Assembly: GCF_026283925.1 (NCBI RefSeq)
Contig: NZ_JAPDPF010000003.1
Coordinates: 463,917-527,916 of the forward strand
Direction of reading: 5' to 3'
Source: Dyella halodurans
Lineage (GTDB): Bacteria > Pseudomonadota > Gammaproteobacteria > Xanthomonadales > Rhodanobacteraceae
DNA: 64,000 nt
Below the pieces are notes generated by a model, which searched no databases, was not told the origin of the DNA, and worked only from the letters and a program-made list of their open reading frames with translations. The position numbers were made by a program, and so were the translations under genes. Shown one piece after another: positions 1-8,796 of this stretch (within the stretch, counting starts at the first letter, position 1; each line of letters begins with the position of its first letter).

Positions 1-2
1 CG

Positions 3-410
3 GCCCTGGATCGGGTTCGTGCCTCGCTCGGCGAGCCGCTGCCACCAGCACTGGACCGGTACGGCGAAATGCTCGCCAACGGTCCCATGCAACGCCTTTT
101 CGTGCGCAATGGACGCAGCATCCAGCCGGTGGCCGTGGCCGATATCCAATGGTTTGAAGCGGTCGGTGATTATGTCGTGGCCCATACCGCCAGTGGCGAG
201 CATATCTTGCATCTTGCGCTGAGCCGCCTCGAGGCGCGACTGGATCCGCAGCGCTTCGCCCGCATTCACCGCGCACATCTCATCAACCTCGGCCACCTGG
301 CCCGCTTCAGACGAGAGCTTGATGGCCGGCTGATGGCCGTTCTGCATAGTGGCGTCGAATTGCCGGTCAGCAAAAGCAAGGCGCACATCTTTCGCGAGCT
401 GGCTCGTTAG
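3..410 (+). CDS. LytTR-type response regulator, C-terminal part (cut by window edge)
   Basis: The open frame enters from the left edge, so only the last 135 residues are visible. They form a LytTR DNA-binding domain: a short linker, then strands and helices with the family-typical stretch IQWFEAVGDYVVAHT, a conserved FARIHRAHLIN segment and an ending close to VSKSKAHIFRELAR. LytTR domains sit at the C-terminus of AlgR/LytR-type response regulators, behind a receiver domain that would lie outside the window. The protein is probably a cytoplasmic two-component transcription factor. Its sensor kinase, if adjacent, is also outside. It converges on the glycosyltransferase gene 40 bp downstream, and I see no strong terminator between them. 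Confidence 0.85.
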   Translation, partial: ALDRVRASLGEPLPPALDRYGEMLANGPMQRLFVRNGRSIQPVAVADIQWFEAVGDYVVAHTASGEHILHLALSRLEARLDPQRFARIHRAHLINLGHLARFRRELDGRLMAVLHSGVELPVSKSKAHIFRELAR

Positions 411-450
411 TCACAACCACCCACCGCCACTGCGTAGTTTGCGCGCCAGC

Positions 451-1974
451 TCACCCAAACTCCGGCCCGCGCTTCCATAGCTCGCTCCATGGCTGGCGCG
501 CGTGACCGCACACGAAGATATCGGGGTGATACCTGCTCTCTTCATTGAGCACGCCCAAAGCATTGGTCGTGTGGCCCGCAAGGCGGCAATCAGTGAAAAG
601 CTCATTGGCGCGCTCGCGCGAATTTCCCAACACGATAAGCGTGGTAGGTGGCGTCTGCGGATAGCCGCGCAGCCAGCCGGAATTGATCGTGGTGATCGGC
701 GTGGGCAGGTGATAGCGCTGGCCCAGTAAGGCGATGGCGCCGTACTCGCCATAGTTGCCCACGGCAATGCCAAGATGTGCCTGCTGCTCGGCGGGCAAGG
801 CGTCACGAATAGCGGCCACTTGCGCGACGAGTTCGTTCCAGCCGATTTCCTCGCGGAGATCGCCGTTGTTTCGCAGCGCAAAGTCCCGCAACGGACCGCT
901 GGTTGCGATGGGTACGATGCGAAGCGTCGCGTAGATGCCGACGGCGAAGACACCCGCAAATGCCAGTGTGGCGATGCTCACGCGCCATGTAGGACGCATG
1001 GTGCGCAACCAGCGCTCGCCTGCAACCGACCCCATGGCGAGTAGCATGGGATAACTGCCGCAGGTGTAATAGAAGCGCCCCTGCGCAAACAGGAACAGTA
1101 GCAGCGGCACCACATACATCCAGGCAAGCATGCGATAGCGGCGATCCTTGAAGTACGCGAACAACCCTGCCAGCCAGACTGGCACGGCGAACAGGTTGGC
1201 GTTCAACAGGAACTGATCGCGCAGGAAGCCGTCTGCCCGCCCCTGATGGACGTCGCGCGCATGGATGCCCTGCAGGAAGTGGTAGGAAATGAAGTCGTGC
1301 CGGATCAGCCAGACGAGGTTGGGGGAAAAGACAAGCAATGCGATGCCGCCACCGACCCAGAACCAGCCACTCGTGACATAGCGCCGTGCATCGGTGAGCA
1401 GCACCCCCACCAGCACGCCGGCAAGCGCGAATGCGATCGAATATTTGGTCTGCAAGCCAAGGCCCGCAAGTAGGCCGATCGCCACCCACCAGCGTGGCTC
1501 ATCGTCACGCAACAGGCGAATCACGCACCAGGCGATCAGCACCCACCACAACAGGTCAAATGAGGAATACTGGAATTCCGTGGCCTGAAACAACGGCAAC
1601 GGGGACAGCGCTACCGCAATGGCCGTGAAGGTCTGCGCCAGCCGCCCGCCCCCGAGGTCACGCGCCATGAGGCCACTGGCGAGAATCACCAGGACTTGGG
1701 CGAGCACCGAAAACACCCGCAGGCCAACCAGTGACAGCCCAAATATCTTGAGGCCCAGGCTTTCCAGGGCGGCAGTCAGGGGCGGGTACGGCACGAAACC
1801 CCAATCCAGATGCTGTGCATCGCTGAGGAATTGCCATTCGTCCCGGTGAAACCCGTACTGACCATTCGTCAACATGTGGGCTGCGCCGAAGAGCACGGCA
1901 ATCACGAGCACCGGCATGACACCGCCTCGCCTGCCTGTCATGGCGCGCTGAACTGGGGTGCTGGTCGCAGTCAT
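451..1974 (-). CDS. GT39/ArnT-like membrane glycosyltransferase
   Basis: This 507-residue integral membrane protein has many hydrophobic helices. Near its N-terminus is the stretch YGFHRDEWQFLSDAQHLDWG followed by a YPPL motif, which matches the first periplasmic loop of GT39/ArnT/PMT-family enzymes, where an acidic Asp-Glu pair is catalytic. These enzymes transfer a sugar from a polyprenyl-phosphate donor to lipid or protein acceptors on the outer face of the inner membrane; the acceptor here is unknown. The frame is open further upstream, but the ATG at 1974 (MTATSTPVQ) has a GAGGA site about 7 bp ahead and no membrane residues are lost. It stands alone, so the context gives no substrate hint. 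Confidence 0.75.
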   Translation of the reverse strand: MTATSTPVQRAMTGRRGGVMPVLVIAVLFGAAHMLTNGQYGFHRDEWQFLSDAQHLDWGFVPYPPLTAALESLGLKIFGLSLVGLRVFSVLAQVLVILASGLMARDLGGGRLAQTFTAIAVALSPLPLFQATEFQYSSFDLLWWVLIAWCVIRLLRDDEPRWWVAIGLLAGLGLQTKYSIAFALAGVLVGVLLTDARRYVTSGWFWVGGGIALLVFSPNLVWLIRHDFISYHFLQGIHARDVHQGRADGFLRDQFLLNANLFAVPVWLAGLFAYFKDRRYRMLAWMYVVPLLLFLFAQGRFYYTCGSYPMLLAMGSVAGERWLRTMRPTWRVSIATLAFAGVFAVGIYATLRIVPIATSGPLRDFALRNNGDLREEIGWNELVAQVAAIRDALPAEQQAHLGIAVGNYGEYGAIALLGQRYHLPTPITTINSGWLRGYPQTPPTTLIVLGNSRERANELFTDCRLAGHTTNALGVLNEESRYHPDIFVCGHARQPWSELWKRGPEFG

Positions 1975-2307
1975 GCACGCATCCTCAAAACAGGTCGACG
2001 AATCGCCCGATGCCGATCCGGATGCCGGGCGGTAATCCTTGCACTTCCCCAAGATAGCCAATGACCGGGTGGGGTCGGAAGCCAACCTTTCCAACGCGCC
2101 ATGTGACCGTCCGACCCACCCGTCCAGCACTGCCTAGTAGCCCACGACCTTGATGATTGTTCCCACAACCACAAGGACCATCCCCAGGTATACCAGTCGC
2201 TTTTGAATCACTTTATTAGGCATGCGTCTCCGTGAAATCCCGGCTTCATCGTCCTGTCTCTGTGCTCGTTTCCATCGCATTCGGTTTGGCGCGGAAGCGG
2301 GCGCACG

Positions 2308-4134
2308 TTACTGCGCCGACGCCGTCAAGCCAAACCTGGCGGCGCGTTCGTCGATGTGCGGATCGAGCGCACGCGCGGCTTTGAGGTCTGCATCACCGGC
2401 GTCCTGTCGGCCATCGCGAATTTCTGCCAAGCCAAGGCCATAGCGTGACCAGGCGGCATCGGGCGCTTTATCCAAAGCCTGCTTGTAGGCCTTGATAGAC
2501 TCCGGATAGTGGCCCAACCGCCATTCCACCAGCCCGAGGCTCTGTAGGTAGTCCGGTTTTTTGCCATCGCGCCGAATCGCGTCGCGGCAATCACGTAATG
2601 CATCATCAAGCATCTGATTGGTGAGCCCGCGGGCCATGCAGCGCTCGCTTAGTACCTGACCAAGCATGGCATCGTCGTCATGCATGACAATCCAGCCATC
2701 GAGCAGAGGAAGTGCCGTCATGGGCTGATCAAGCTTGATGTAGAGGACTGCGACGGTCTGAGCCAGCATGGAGCCGGACGGCAGCATATTGCTCATGGCA
2801 GCCAAGTCCGATGCGGCGCCCACGCGGTCGTTGCCGGAAAGGCGAAGTTCGGCGCGCATGAGCCGTGCTTCGCCGGCTTTTGGATCGAGGCTTAGAGCCT
2901 GGCCGAGATCGGCGAGCGCGTCATCTGGGCGCTTGTCTGCTTCATGAACCCTTGCGCGGGCAACATAGTATGCGGATCTATGGGGCGACAGGAGTATGGC
3001 TTTATCCAGATCGGCCAGCGCAGCGCTTAGTTCCCCGCGCGATAGATGCGCCTGACCCGATAGGAAGTAGTCAGCGGCACTCTTTCGATTGCCATCGGTG
3101 TCGGCTGCTGCAGCGCCCATGTCGGTCGTACCGCTGTCCGCTGTCGAAGCGTAAGTGAACACGCGCCCGCCGTTATACGTGAAGTAGGCTTTTTTCTGGT
3201 CGTTTGCGATGTACACATGATGGGCGAGCAGGAAGTCCGCGCCAAGCAGCATGTCGGTGCCTTCGGCAATGCTACCGTCGATGACTTGCATCTCGGTGTT
3301 CTGGATAGTCTCCTGGCCAATCGAGAATGTATCGACGTTCATCGTCCACTCCTTGAGGGACTTACTGCCGACGCCGCCACCAACGGCTGCCTTACTCCCT
3401 GGCATGATGACCTTGATGCCGGCGCGCTCGGCGGAAGAACGACTGATGACGCTGCTTGGCGCCCCCGAATCCAGCAACGCGCGCAACCTCGCCCCGTTGA
3501 TTGTCACGATCAAGAACGTTCGACGATCGAATTTGTTCTTGGATGGCTCGATATCGACGACGTTGTACTCCTTGGTCCAGTACGCCAGCGGCGTGTCGCC
3601 ACACTGGAACTCGCTAAATAGCGCCACGCTACCGTGCGCGAGGTCGATATCCAGGTCAGCCTGATCGAGCAGATTGGCGCCAAGCAAAGCATGGCCTGCA
3701 TCACTCCCGCCAACGATGAAAACGGCGTGCTTGATCGGCAAGCCAGGAATATCGATTCGATTCACGAACGCTTGCTGGACGTTCACATCGCCACCAATGC
3801 CCGTCATCTTGAAGCCCTTGGGCGCGGGAAAGGGGTCGAGTCCCAGCGATGCGGCGTTGGCGCTGGACATGAAGTTGAAAAAGGCTCCCGTGTCCAGAAT
3901 AAAGCGGGTATTTAGTCCATTGATCTTAACCAGAGTGGTGGCGCGCGAGCCGATCATCTCCACGCGCATCGTGCCGAACTTGCTCAAATGGCAGTCAGTC
4001 GCCCATGCCTGGTCCGCGGTGAGAAGACTGGCGGCAAGGCAGAACAAGCGCAACATGTGCATCATGCGTTCCATAGTCCTGGTGGCCAAGCTTGTTCTCG
4101 GCCCCAAGCACACGACGGCAGTCTTCGTTGTCAT
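2308..4134 (-). CDS. Secreted double retropepsin-like aspartic protease with TPR tail
   Basis: About 608 residues. An N-terminal hydrophobic stretch (MLRLFCLAASLLTADQAWA) looks like a signal peptide. Two retropepsin-like domains follow, each with its active-site motif: LDTGA (Asp near residue 81) and LDSGA (Asp near 222), and each with a downstream LLGA(N/D)xL motif. From about residue 380 onward there are TPR-type helical repeats. Single-domain retropepsins dimerise, so two in one chain could form an intramolecular pair like pepsin. It is probably periplasmic or outer-membrane associated; the substrate is unknown. The ATG at 4134 has an AAGGGGA site ahead; ATG 4074, immediately before the signal peptide core, is an alternative start. 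Confidence 0.72.
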   Translation of the reverse strand: MTTKTAVVCLGPRTSLATRTMERMMHMLRLFCLAASLLTADQAWATDCHLSKFGTMRVEMIGSRATTLVKINGLNTRFILDTGAFFNFMSSANAASLGLDPFPAPKGFKMTGIGGDVNVQQAFVNRIDIPGLPIKHAVFIVGGSDAGHALLGANLLDQADLDIDLAHGSVALFSEFQCGDTPLAYWTKEYNVVDIEPSKNKFDRRTFLIVTINGARLRALLDSGAPSSVISRSSAERAGIKVIMPGSKAAVGGGVGSKSLKEWTMNVDTFSIGQETIQNTEMQVIDGSIAEGTDMLLGADFLLAHHVYIANDQKKAYFTYNGGRVFTYASTADSGTTDMGAAAADTDGNRKSAADYFLSGQAHLSRGELSAALADLDKAILLSPHRSAYYVARARVHEADKRPDDALADLGQALSLDPKAGEARLMRAELRLSGNDRVGAASDLAAMSNMLPSGSMLAQTVAVLYIKLDQPMTALPLLDGWIVMHDDDAMLGQVLSERCMARGLTNQMLDDALRDCRDAIRRDGKKPDYLQSLGLVEWRLGHYPESIKAYKQALDKAPDAAWSRYGLGLAEIRDGRQDAGDADLKAARALDPHIDERAARFGLTASAQ

Positions 4135-4439
4135 CGAGCTGATTCCCCTTCGTTGAGTCGAAATCTGAGTCAGGCGGAATTTCAATGATTCAAAAGTGCA
4201 TCTGACCCGGCCCTGTTCTGATTGGCGGTTCGCTAGTGTCCGTTCCGCGTCGCGGATTCATCCGGCGCATGCGACAGCTTGATGAAATCGCTGAACTGGC
4301 TGAATCAACCGACCAGTTCGTCCGCAAGCCTCGCCAGAATCCTCGTTCCAAGCTGCTTACCAGGAGGGGCGAAGTCGACTCGCCCGCATCACGTCAGCTG
4401 AACCATTCGGGCCCAGCGGTGCTTGCAAATCCACCGCAG

Positions 4440-5501
4440 TTATTCGGAGCCTTCCAGCTTGACCGTGTGCGATGGTCGACATCGACCTGTATCGCAGTCG
4501 ATATACACACCATATGAGCCACAAGGCGCTACATAGCCCCCAGTCGCGCCGGCCTTGACCGCACCACATCCCAACTGGCTGGCTACGCTCTGTGCCTGCG
4601 CCTCGATTGGCGCGCTGGCCATGGCAATGGTGGCGACTGCTGTCTCCGAAGCAGCCTGACCGGCGACCGGCATGCTTGACACCGAACTCGCCGAAGCCGG
4701 CCCTCTATCATCCACATCCGGTCGCGTCGTCGCGATCGGTGCGGAGGAACCAGCGGGCGTCGCGCTAGCGAGAGTCGTATTGCCGGCTTGTCCGCGAACG
4801 GTCATGGCAATCTTGTCTGTCGCCAACGCCCTGATCTTTTCGCCCGCCTCTTCGTCCAGAGGGGGGCCAGCCACAATCTCACCGGCCTTGCTGTTCTCGA
4901 TCGCGCCAATGATCAATCCACCGATCAAGCCACCGACCAATCCTGCGCCAGCGGCCTGGCCGTAACTGGTATGCACCTGCGGGTGGATCGCCATGCCTGT
5001 CGCGGCGCCAATCCCTGTTGCCGCTCCCATTGCCCATACGTTGACCTTGTGGGTAGCAGGGTCGACTGAATAGCTGAGCGTAGAGCAGTCTGTCTTGTCC
5101 GGCGCCGATCGAGTCGACCCGCTAAACGTTCCGTAGTATTCGTAGAGGGTCGGCGCAACGGCGGGATCGTTCGGGACATAGATGCCGCCTTCGAACGTCG
5201 AGCGACGCCCGCCCGTCGAACTTTCCTTGAGGTCTGCACGTCGAAGGGTGATCGCGCCGGAAGGAGCCCGGTAATAGACGCCATGGTCGTCTTCGTGCTC
5301 GGAGATATACGCTCCTCGCCCAACCTCGTAATCCCAGGGAATATGCAACAAGCCCCGTTTGATCGTGTAAGAAATGTCCTGCTTCATCTGCAGGCAGGTC
5401 ATATTTTTTGGCGCAGGTAGCTTGTCAGCACGTACGCTTGCTGCATGCGACAACGGTGTAACCGCAACCAACAGGAACGCAATCGGCAACTTCCATTTCA
5501 T
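4440..5501 (-). CDS. Secreted glycine-zipper protein of unknown function
   Basis: The 353-residue product starts with a clear signal peptide (MKWKLPIAFLLVAVTPLSHA). After an N-terminal domain of about 140 residues that I do not recognise there is a Gly/Ala zipper (AAGAGLVGGLIGGLIIGAIE), the type of short membrane-inserting hairpin seen in outer-membrane lipoproteins. A Ser/Ala-rich spacer and a small C-terminal domain with three cysteines follow (SQLGCGAVKAGATGG, then CGSYGVYIDCDTGRC). An AGGAG site lies 8 bp before the ATG. The neighbours are also exported proteins on the same strand, but the gaps exceed 200 bp, so an operon is not evident. Function unknown. Confidence 0.7.
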   Translation of the reverse strand: MKWKLPIAFLLVAVTPLSHAASVRADKLPAPKNMTCLQMKQDISYTIKRGLLHIPWDYEVGRGAYISEHEDDHGVYYRAPSGAITLRRADLKESSTGGRRSTFEGGIYVPNDPAVAPTLYEYYGTFSGSTRSAPDKTDCSTLSYSVDPATHKVNVWAMGAATGIGAATGMAIHPQVHTSYGQAAGAGLVGGLIGGLIIGAIENSKAGEIVAGPPLDEEAGEKIRALATDKIAMTVRGQAGNTTLASATPAGSSAPIATTRPDVDDRGPASASSVSSMPVAGQAASETAVATIAMASAPIEAQAQSVASQLGCGAVKAGATGGYVAPCGSYGVYIDCDTGRCRPSHTVKLEGSE

Positions 5502-6047
5502 GTTCGATTCTCCTGAAGAGGTCTTCCCTAAAAGAGCGTTATGGCGACTACACGCGCGCCTGCCGATGAAGCTGACGTCGGCCAGCGGAACGCGCTTGCT
5601 CAGCCCGATGCGACTAGCGAGCTGCCTTTAGCCTCGCCTCATGCGCCCATCGCACGGCCTCTCCGTGAAGGGAGCCCATGGCCACATGAGTGTTTTGTCC
5701 GCGCTCGCGAAATATTGGCGCAACCTGCTTGCCACGGGCGAAGCGATTGGCGATCAGAACAGGCAAATGCAAACTCACTCCCCCAAGTGATGCCGCCGCG
5801 CGAAACTTATCACAGGGAGTCATTTACTTGCGCGGCATCGGGACGAAGGTACCAAGCCTTTCGCACCCGAAGACGGCAAGAACTTGCGTCAAAGCCAGCG
5901 AGTCGGTCAACAAAAGACCCTCGCTTGAGGGAGCCGGAGGCCGGTTACAACCCGCAACGGAAGTGCAGACTGTTGGTTGCGAATCCAGACAAGCCCAGCC
6001 GCGAAAACCCTACCGCTTCGACGGCTTGTAGAAGGCCGTGTTGCCGC
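5502..6047. other. Intergenic stretch without a supported gene
   Basis: I looked for short reading frames with a ribosome site, stable hairpins and repeats. The longest plus-strand frame has an amino-acid composition typical of noise and no domain. The part nearest 5501 probably holds the promoter of the glycine-zipper gene, but I could not place -35/-10 boxes with confidence. Confidence 0.5.
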
Positions 6048-6632
6048 TTATTTGTCTGACGGACGATACGTTGGATCAAGCGAAACGAGTAGCGTGTCCA
6101 CCACGCGCTGCACGTAGCCGTTGGCGGTGTCCTTGGGGTTGGCCGTTATTTCGTGATGGACGGGCAACTCCTGAAGGATGGCGCCCGACGTCGCGTCCAC
6201 CACGTATACCGTCGCCTTGTATCCGACCCTGGGTGGATAGTAGCCACCTACGGGATATTGACCGCCTCGGAATTGGAAAAAGCTGGGTACGAGCAGCGGG
6301 TTGATCTTGATGGCAAGCCGGTAGGGCTTATTCATCGCCTTGGTCGCCGACGCGGCGGTGCCTTTGAACATGGGGTCATCGGCATTAATCAGGTGAAGCG
6401 TAACCTGCCGCTGATCGGCCCACTCAGAGAATATCTTGTGCACCGTGGCGCAGCTCTCGTCCTCGCTGGTGCAGGCCACGTACGCAGTGAATCTCGGGCT
6501 GGCGTCTTTGTTGAACAACTGCATGGAGTCGAGCGATTGCTGTTGAGCCTTGTCCAGCACGGTTGGCGTTCCGACGCATCCTTGCAGAGTCACTGCCGCC
6601 AGCATTGCCATCATTCGCATTAGTGACCGCAT
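6048..6632 (-). CDS. Lipoprotein, tandem paralogue 2 (unknown family)
   Basis: A 194-residue protein with a lipoprotein signal: hydrophobic segment MRMMAMLAAVTLQGC with the lipobox ending in LQGC near residue 19. The mature part carries FTAYVACTSEDESCATVHKI and WADQRQV, and ends in LDPTYRPSDK. The upstream neighbour at 6800-7351 has the same layout (FHAYLACTSN, CAIVERAF, WADARHV, VDPTY), so the pair arose by tandem duplication. Both have two conserved cysteines about 8 residues apart that could form a disulfide. An AGGGGG site precedes the ATG. No known domain is recognised; it is probably an outer- or inner-membrane-anchored periplasmic protein. Confidence 0.75.
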   Translation of the reverse strand: MRSLMRMMAMLAAVTLQGCVGTPTVLDKAQQQSLDSMQLFNKDASPRFTAYVACTSEDESCATVHKIFSEWADQRQVTLHLINADDPMFKGTAASATKAMNKPYRLAIKINPLLVPSFFQFRGGQYPVGGYYPPRVGYKATVYVVDATSGAILQELPVHHEITANPKDTANGYVQRVVDTLLVSLDPTYRPSDK

Positions 6633-6799
6633 GAACGTCCCCCTTATGGATCATTGCCATCAACAAGGCTGCATGACGCCTTTCCGGCGGCGAAGTCGGC
6701 GTTGGGAGGATACCTTCCCCACATCCCGGCTTTAACGACTCAATGTCCGCCCTGAGGCAGAAACGAGCCTGACTTATCCCCTCCCGCATGACATCTGGA

Positions 6800-7351
6800 T
6801 CAGGACGCCGACAGCTTTAGATAGGTTGGATCCACATGCTTCAGGAATGCTTTCACCTGGGCGTTGATATAAGGATTTGCCTCGCCGCCGTTCTGGTCGA
6901 TGACCGTTTTGTCCTTGAACGACATCGTCTTCAACAAACGGCCGGTCTCCGCGTCGAACACCTGGACGGACGCGGCATAACTGATCATCAAAGCCATGCT
7001 TCCGCCGCCCAAAGGGTTCGCGGGCGCGGATAGGTCCGGCACATAGCGCATGGTAAGTCGATAAGGTACCGACCGCTCCGCCGCGGGCGATGGCTGTCCG
7101 GCGCTGAAGGCTTGATTGTCAGGCATGACGGTATCCAGCTTGACGTGGCGAGCGTCCGCCCAGCGATCAAAGGCGCGCTCAACGATGGCGCAATCGACCG
7201 TGTTGCTCGTGCACGCCAGGTAGGCATGGAACTGCGGCGTATCGTTCGCGCCAAACAACTGCGCGGCGGCATCTCCTGTTGCGGGCGAACTGGCGCAGCC
7301 AGCCAACAGCAATGCACCCAGGAAAGTACCCATCAACGAGCGATTGTGCAT
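6800..7351 (-). CDS. Lipoprotein, tandem paralogue 1 (unknown family)
   Basis: A 183-residue lipoprotein with signal MGTFLGALLLAGC and lipobox LAGC near residue 19. The body shares with the downstream gene the motif block around FHAYLACTSNTVDCAIV, the WADARHVKL segment, a PYRL strand, a VFDAETGRLL strand and the final VDPTY. An AAGGAG site stands 6-7 bp before the ATG. The 167-bp gap between the two genes argues for separate or loosely coupled expression. The family is unrecognised. Gene order on the minus strand places this copy first, with the Sel1-repeat protein further upstream. Confidence 0.75.
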   Translation of the reverse strand: MHNRSLMGTFLGALLLAGCASSPATGDAAAQLFGANDTPQFHAYLACTSNTVDCAIVERAFDRWADARHVKLDTVMPDNQAFSAGQPSPAAERSVPYRLTMRYVPDLSAPANPLGGGSMALMISYAASVQVFDAETGRLLKTMSFKDKTVIDQNGGEANPYINAQVKAFLKHVDPTYLKLSAS

Positions 7352-7555
7352 GACCTCTCCTTAGTTAGCTTGCACCACTACAGCGGCGCGATGGGGCGAG
7401 ACGCAAACATGCGTACCGACCGCGTGAGGCCTTCGGGCTCATCCAGACGTCAGGGCCAGACAAGTCGAATCGACAAGACGGCAACGTCGCCCCTATGCGC
7501 TCAAGGCGCTGTTGATCGGCATCGCTGCCTTGCGCCGCATGACCAGCCATGCCCG

Positions 7556-7591
7556 TCACCCTCGAAGTCGCTTCCGGTGCTTCGAGGGTGA
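7556..7591 (-). terminator. Hairpin downstream of the Sel1-repeat gene
   Basis: A perfect 12-bp inverted repeat (TCACCCTCGAAG, 12-nt loop, CTTCGAGGGTGA) lies about 27 bp beyond the stop codon of the minus-strand gene at 7618. No T-run follows on either strand, so it may be a weak terminator or an RNA-stabilising hairpin. Confidence 0.45.
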
Positions 7592-7617
7592 TCAGGGAAC
7601 AACGACCACCACGCTGT

Positions 7618-8526
7618 TCAAGGGTGCCCTTGGTTGGCCGGATCCGTCGGCGTGCCGACGTCCTTGGTGGCTTCGCCGTCCTTCTGCTTGACCGGAGCGA
7701 GCTCACCGACATTGACCGTGCCCGAGCTCGCGGTGAGTTTCGGATCGTAGGGATTGTCGGTGGAACGCAGCTGCTGAAAGGCTACGGCGCCATCGGTCTG
7801 ACGAACGCCCGCGACCTCGGCGGGGTTGGTGCTGATGTGGCCACCGTCATGCACGTCGTAGTTCGGCGAGTTCATGTGATTGGCCGAGCCTGCCACGCCG
7901 CCGACTTGGACGTGGGCTGCCGAAGAGCCCACGCGCGAACCCGTGGCACTGCTCAGCGCCTCATGCCAGCGTGCCTTGGCGCGGGGAAGGGCGACGGCAT
8001 CGCCATAGGTGGGCAACAACTGCCGCCAGATCTCATTCGCCTTGGCGAATTGTTCCGGGGTCAAGTTGGCATAAACCAACTGGCGGGCCCGCACGTATTG
8101 CGCTTCATCGCGTTCGGCTGCCAGCGCCATCCAGGCCATGGCTTGCGGCAGATCCACGGCCGTACCCTGGCCACTGAGGTACATCACGCCGAGGTTGTAC
8201 TGTGCGGGTTTATACCCCCAGGTCGCGGCGACCTTGTACATCGCCATGGCATGCACAAAGTCTTGCTTGGTGGCCGCCTGGACACCGAGATGGAAGAAAT
8301 ACTCGCCGGGCTTGCCATCACTGGACGGGGTATTGAAGGCACCGGACTCGCCAGCCGATTGATCGGCGGTCGGGTCGTGAAACGCAATCGCCTTGGACGA
8401 CGGCTTGGCGTCGATGGGGATGGTCGGAAGGGCCTGATCCGGGGCGGTTTGGGCGAGCGCGGATGAGACCGCGAGCCCGGTGAAAAGACAAAACGTACAG
8501 AACGTCACTAGCTTCCGAAGAGCCAT
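7618..8526 (-). CDS. Secreted Sel1-like repeat protein
   Basis: A 302-residue protein with signal peptide MALRKLVTFCTFCLFTGLAVSSALA. The middle (about 70-140) carries Sel1-like helical repeats, best seen in AMAMYKVAATWGYKPAQYNL followed by GVMYLSGQGTAVDLPQAMAWMALAAE. Sel1 repeats are alpha-solenoid protein-binding modules, often in periplasmic signalling or stress proteins. The C-terminal third is low-complexity, rich in Ser, Gly, Asn and Asp, and is probably flexible. An AAAGG site is near the ATG. It stands alone, followed by the hairpin at 7556-7591. The partner protein is unknown. Confidence 0.75.
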   Translation of the reverse strand: MALRKLVTFCTFCLFTGLAVSSALAQTAPDQALPTIPIDAKPSSKAIAFHDPTADQSAGESGAFNTPSSDGKPGEYFFHLGVQAATKQDFVHAMAMYKVAATWGYKPAQYNLGVMYLSGQGTAVDLPQAMAWMALAAERDEAQYVRARQLVYANLTPEQFAKANEIWRQLLPTYGDAVALPRAKARWHEALSSATGSRVGSSAAHVQVGGVAGSANHMNSPNYDVHDGGHISTNPAEVAGVRQTDGAVAFQQLRSTDNPYDPKLTASSGTVNVGELAPVKQKDGEATKDVGTPTDPANQGHP

Positions 8527-8796
8527 GGCGCTGCCTTTGATTGTCTAAGGGTGGGGTGCGAAGTAACGTACCCTCGATGCCAGGCCCTGCGCAACACAGC
8601 GACGGGGGGGCTTTCGGCCAACCGTTGATTTTGTCGGTTCCCGGTCGAGAGCTGACATCACGATGATCGCCACGACCAGGCTCGCCCCGGGAGACCGCGC
8701 CCTTGGCCGCTGTCAACTTGCCTCCACCAGGGGCTAGGTATTGGTCCGGGATGCGGATACTTTGCGACCGGCTGGCCAATCAAACAGGGAATCTTC

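Noticed and set aside
5541..6059. 172-codon plus-strand frame in the 5.5-6.0 kb gap
   Set aside because: Arg/Pro/Ser-rich, no ribosome site, no domain, no signal peptide.
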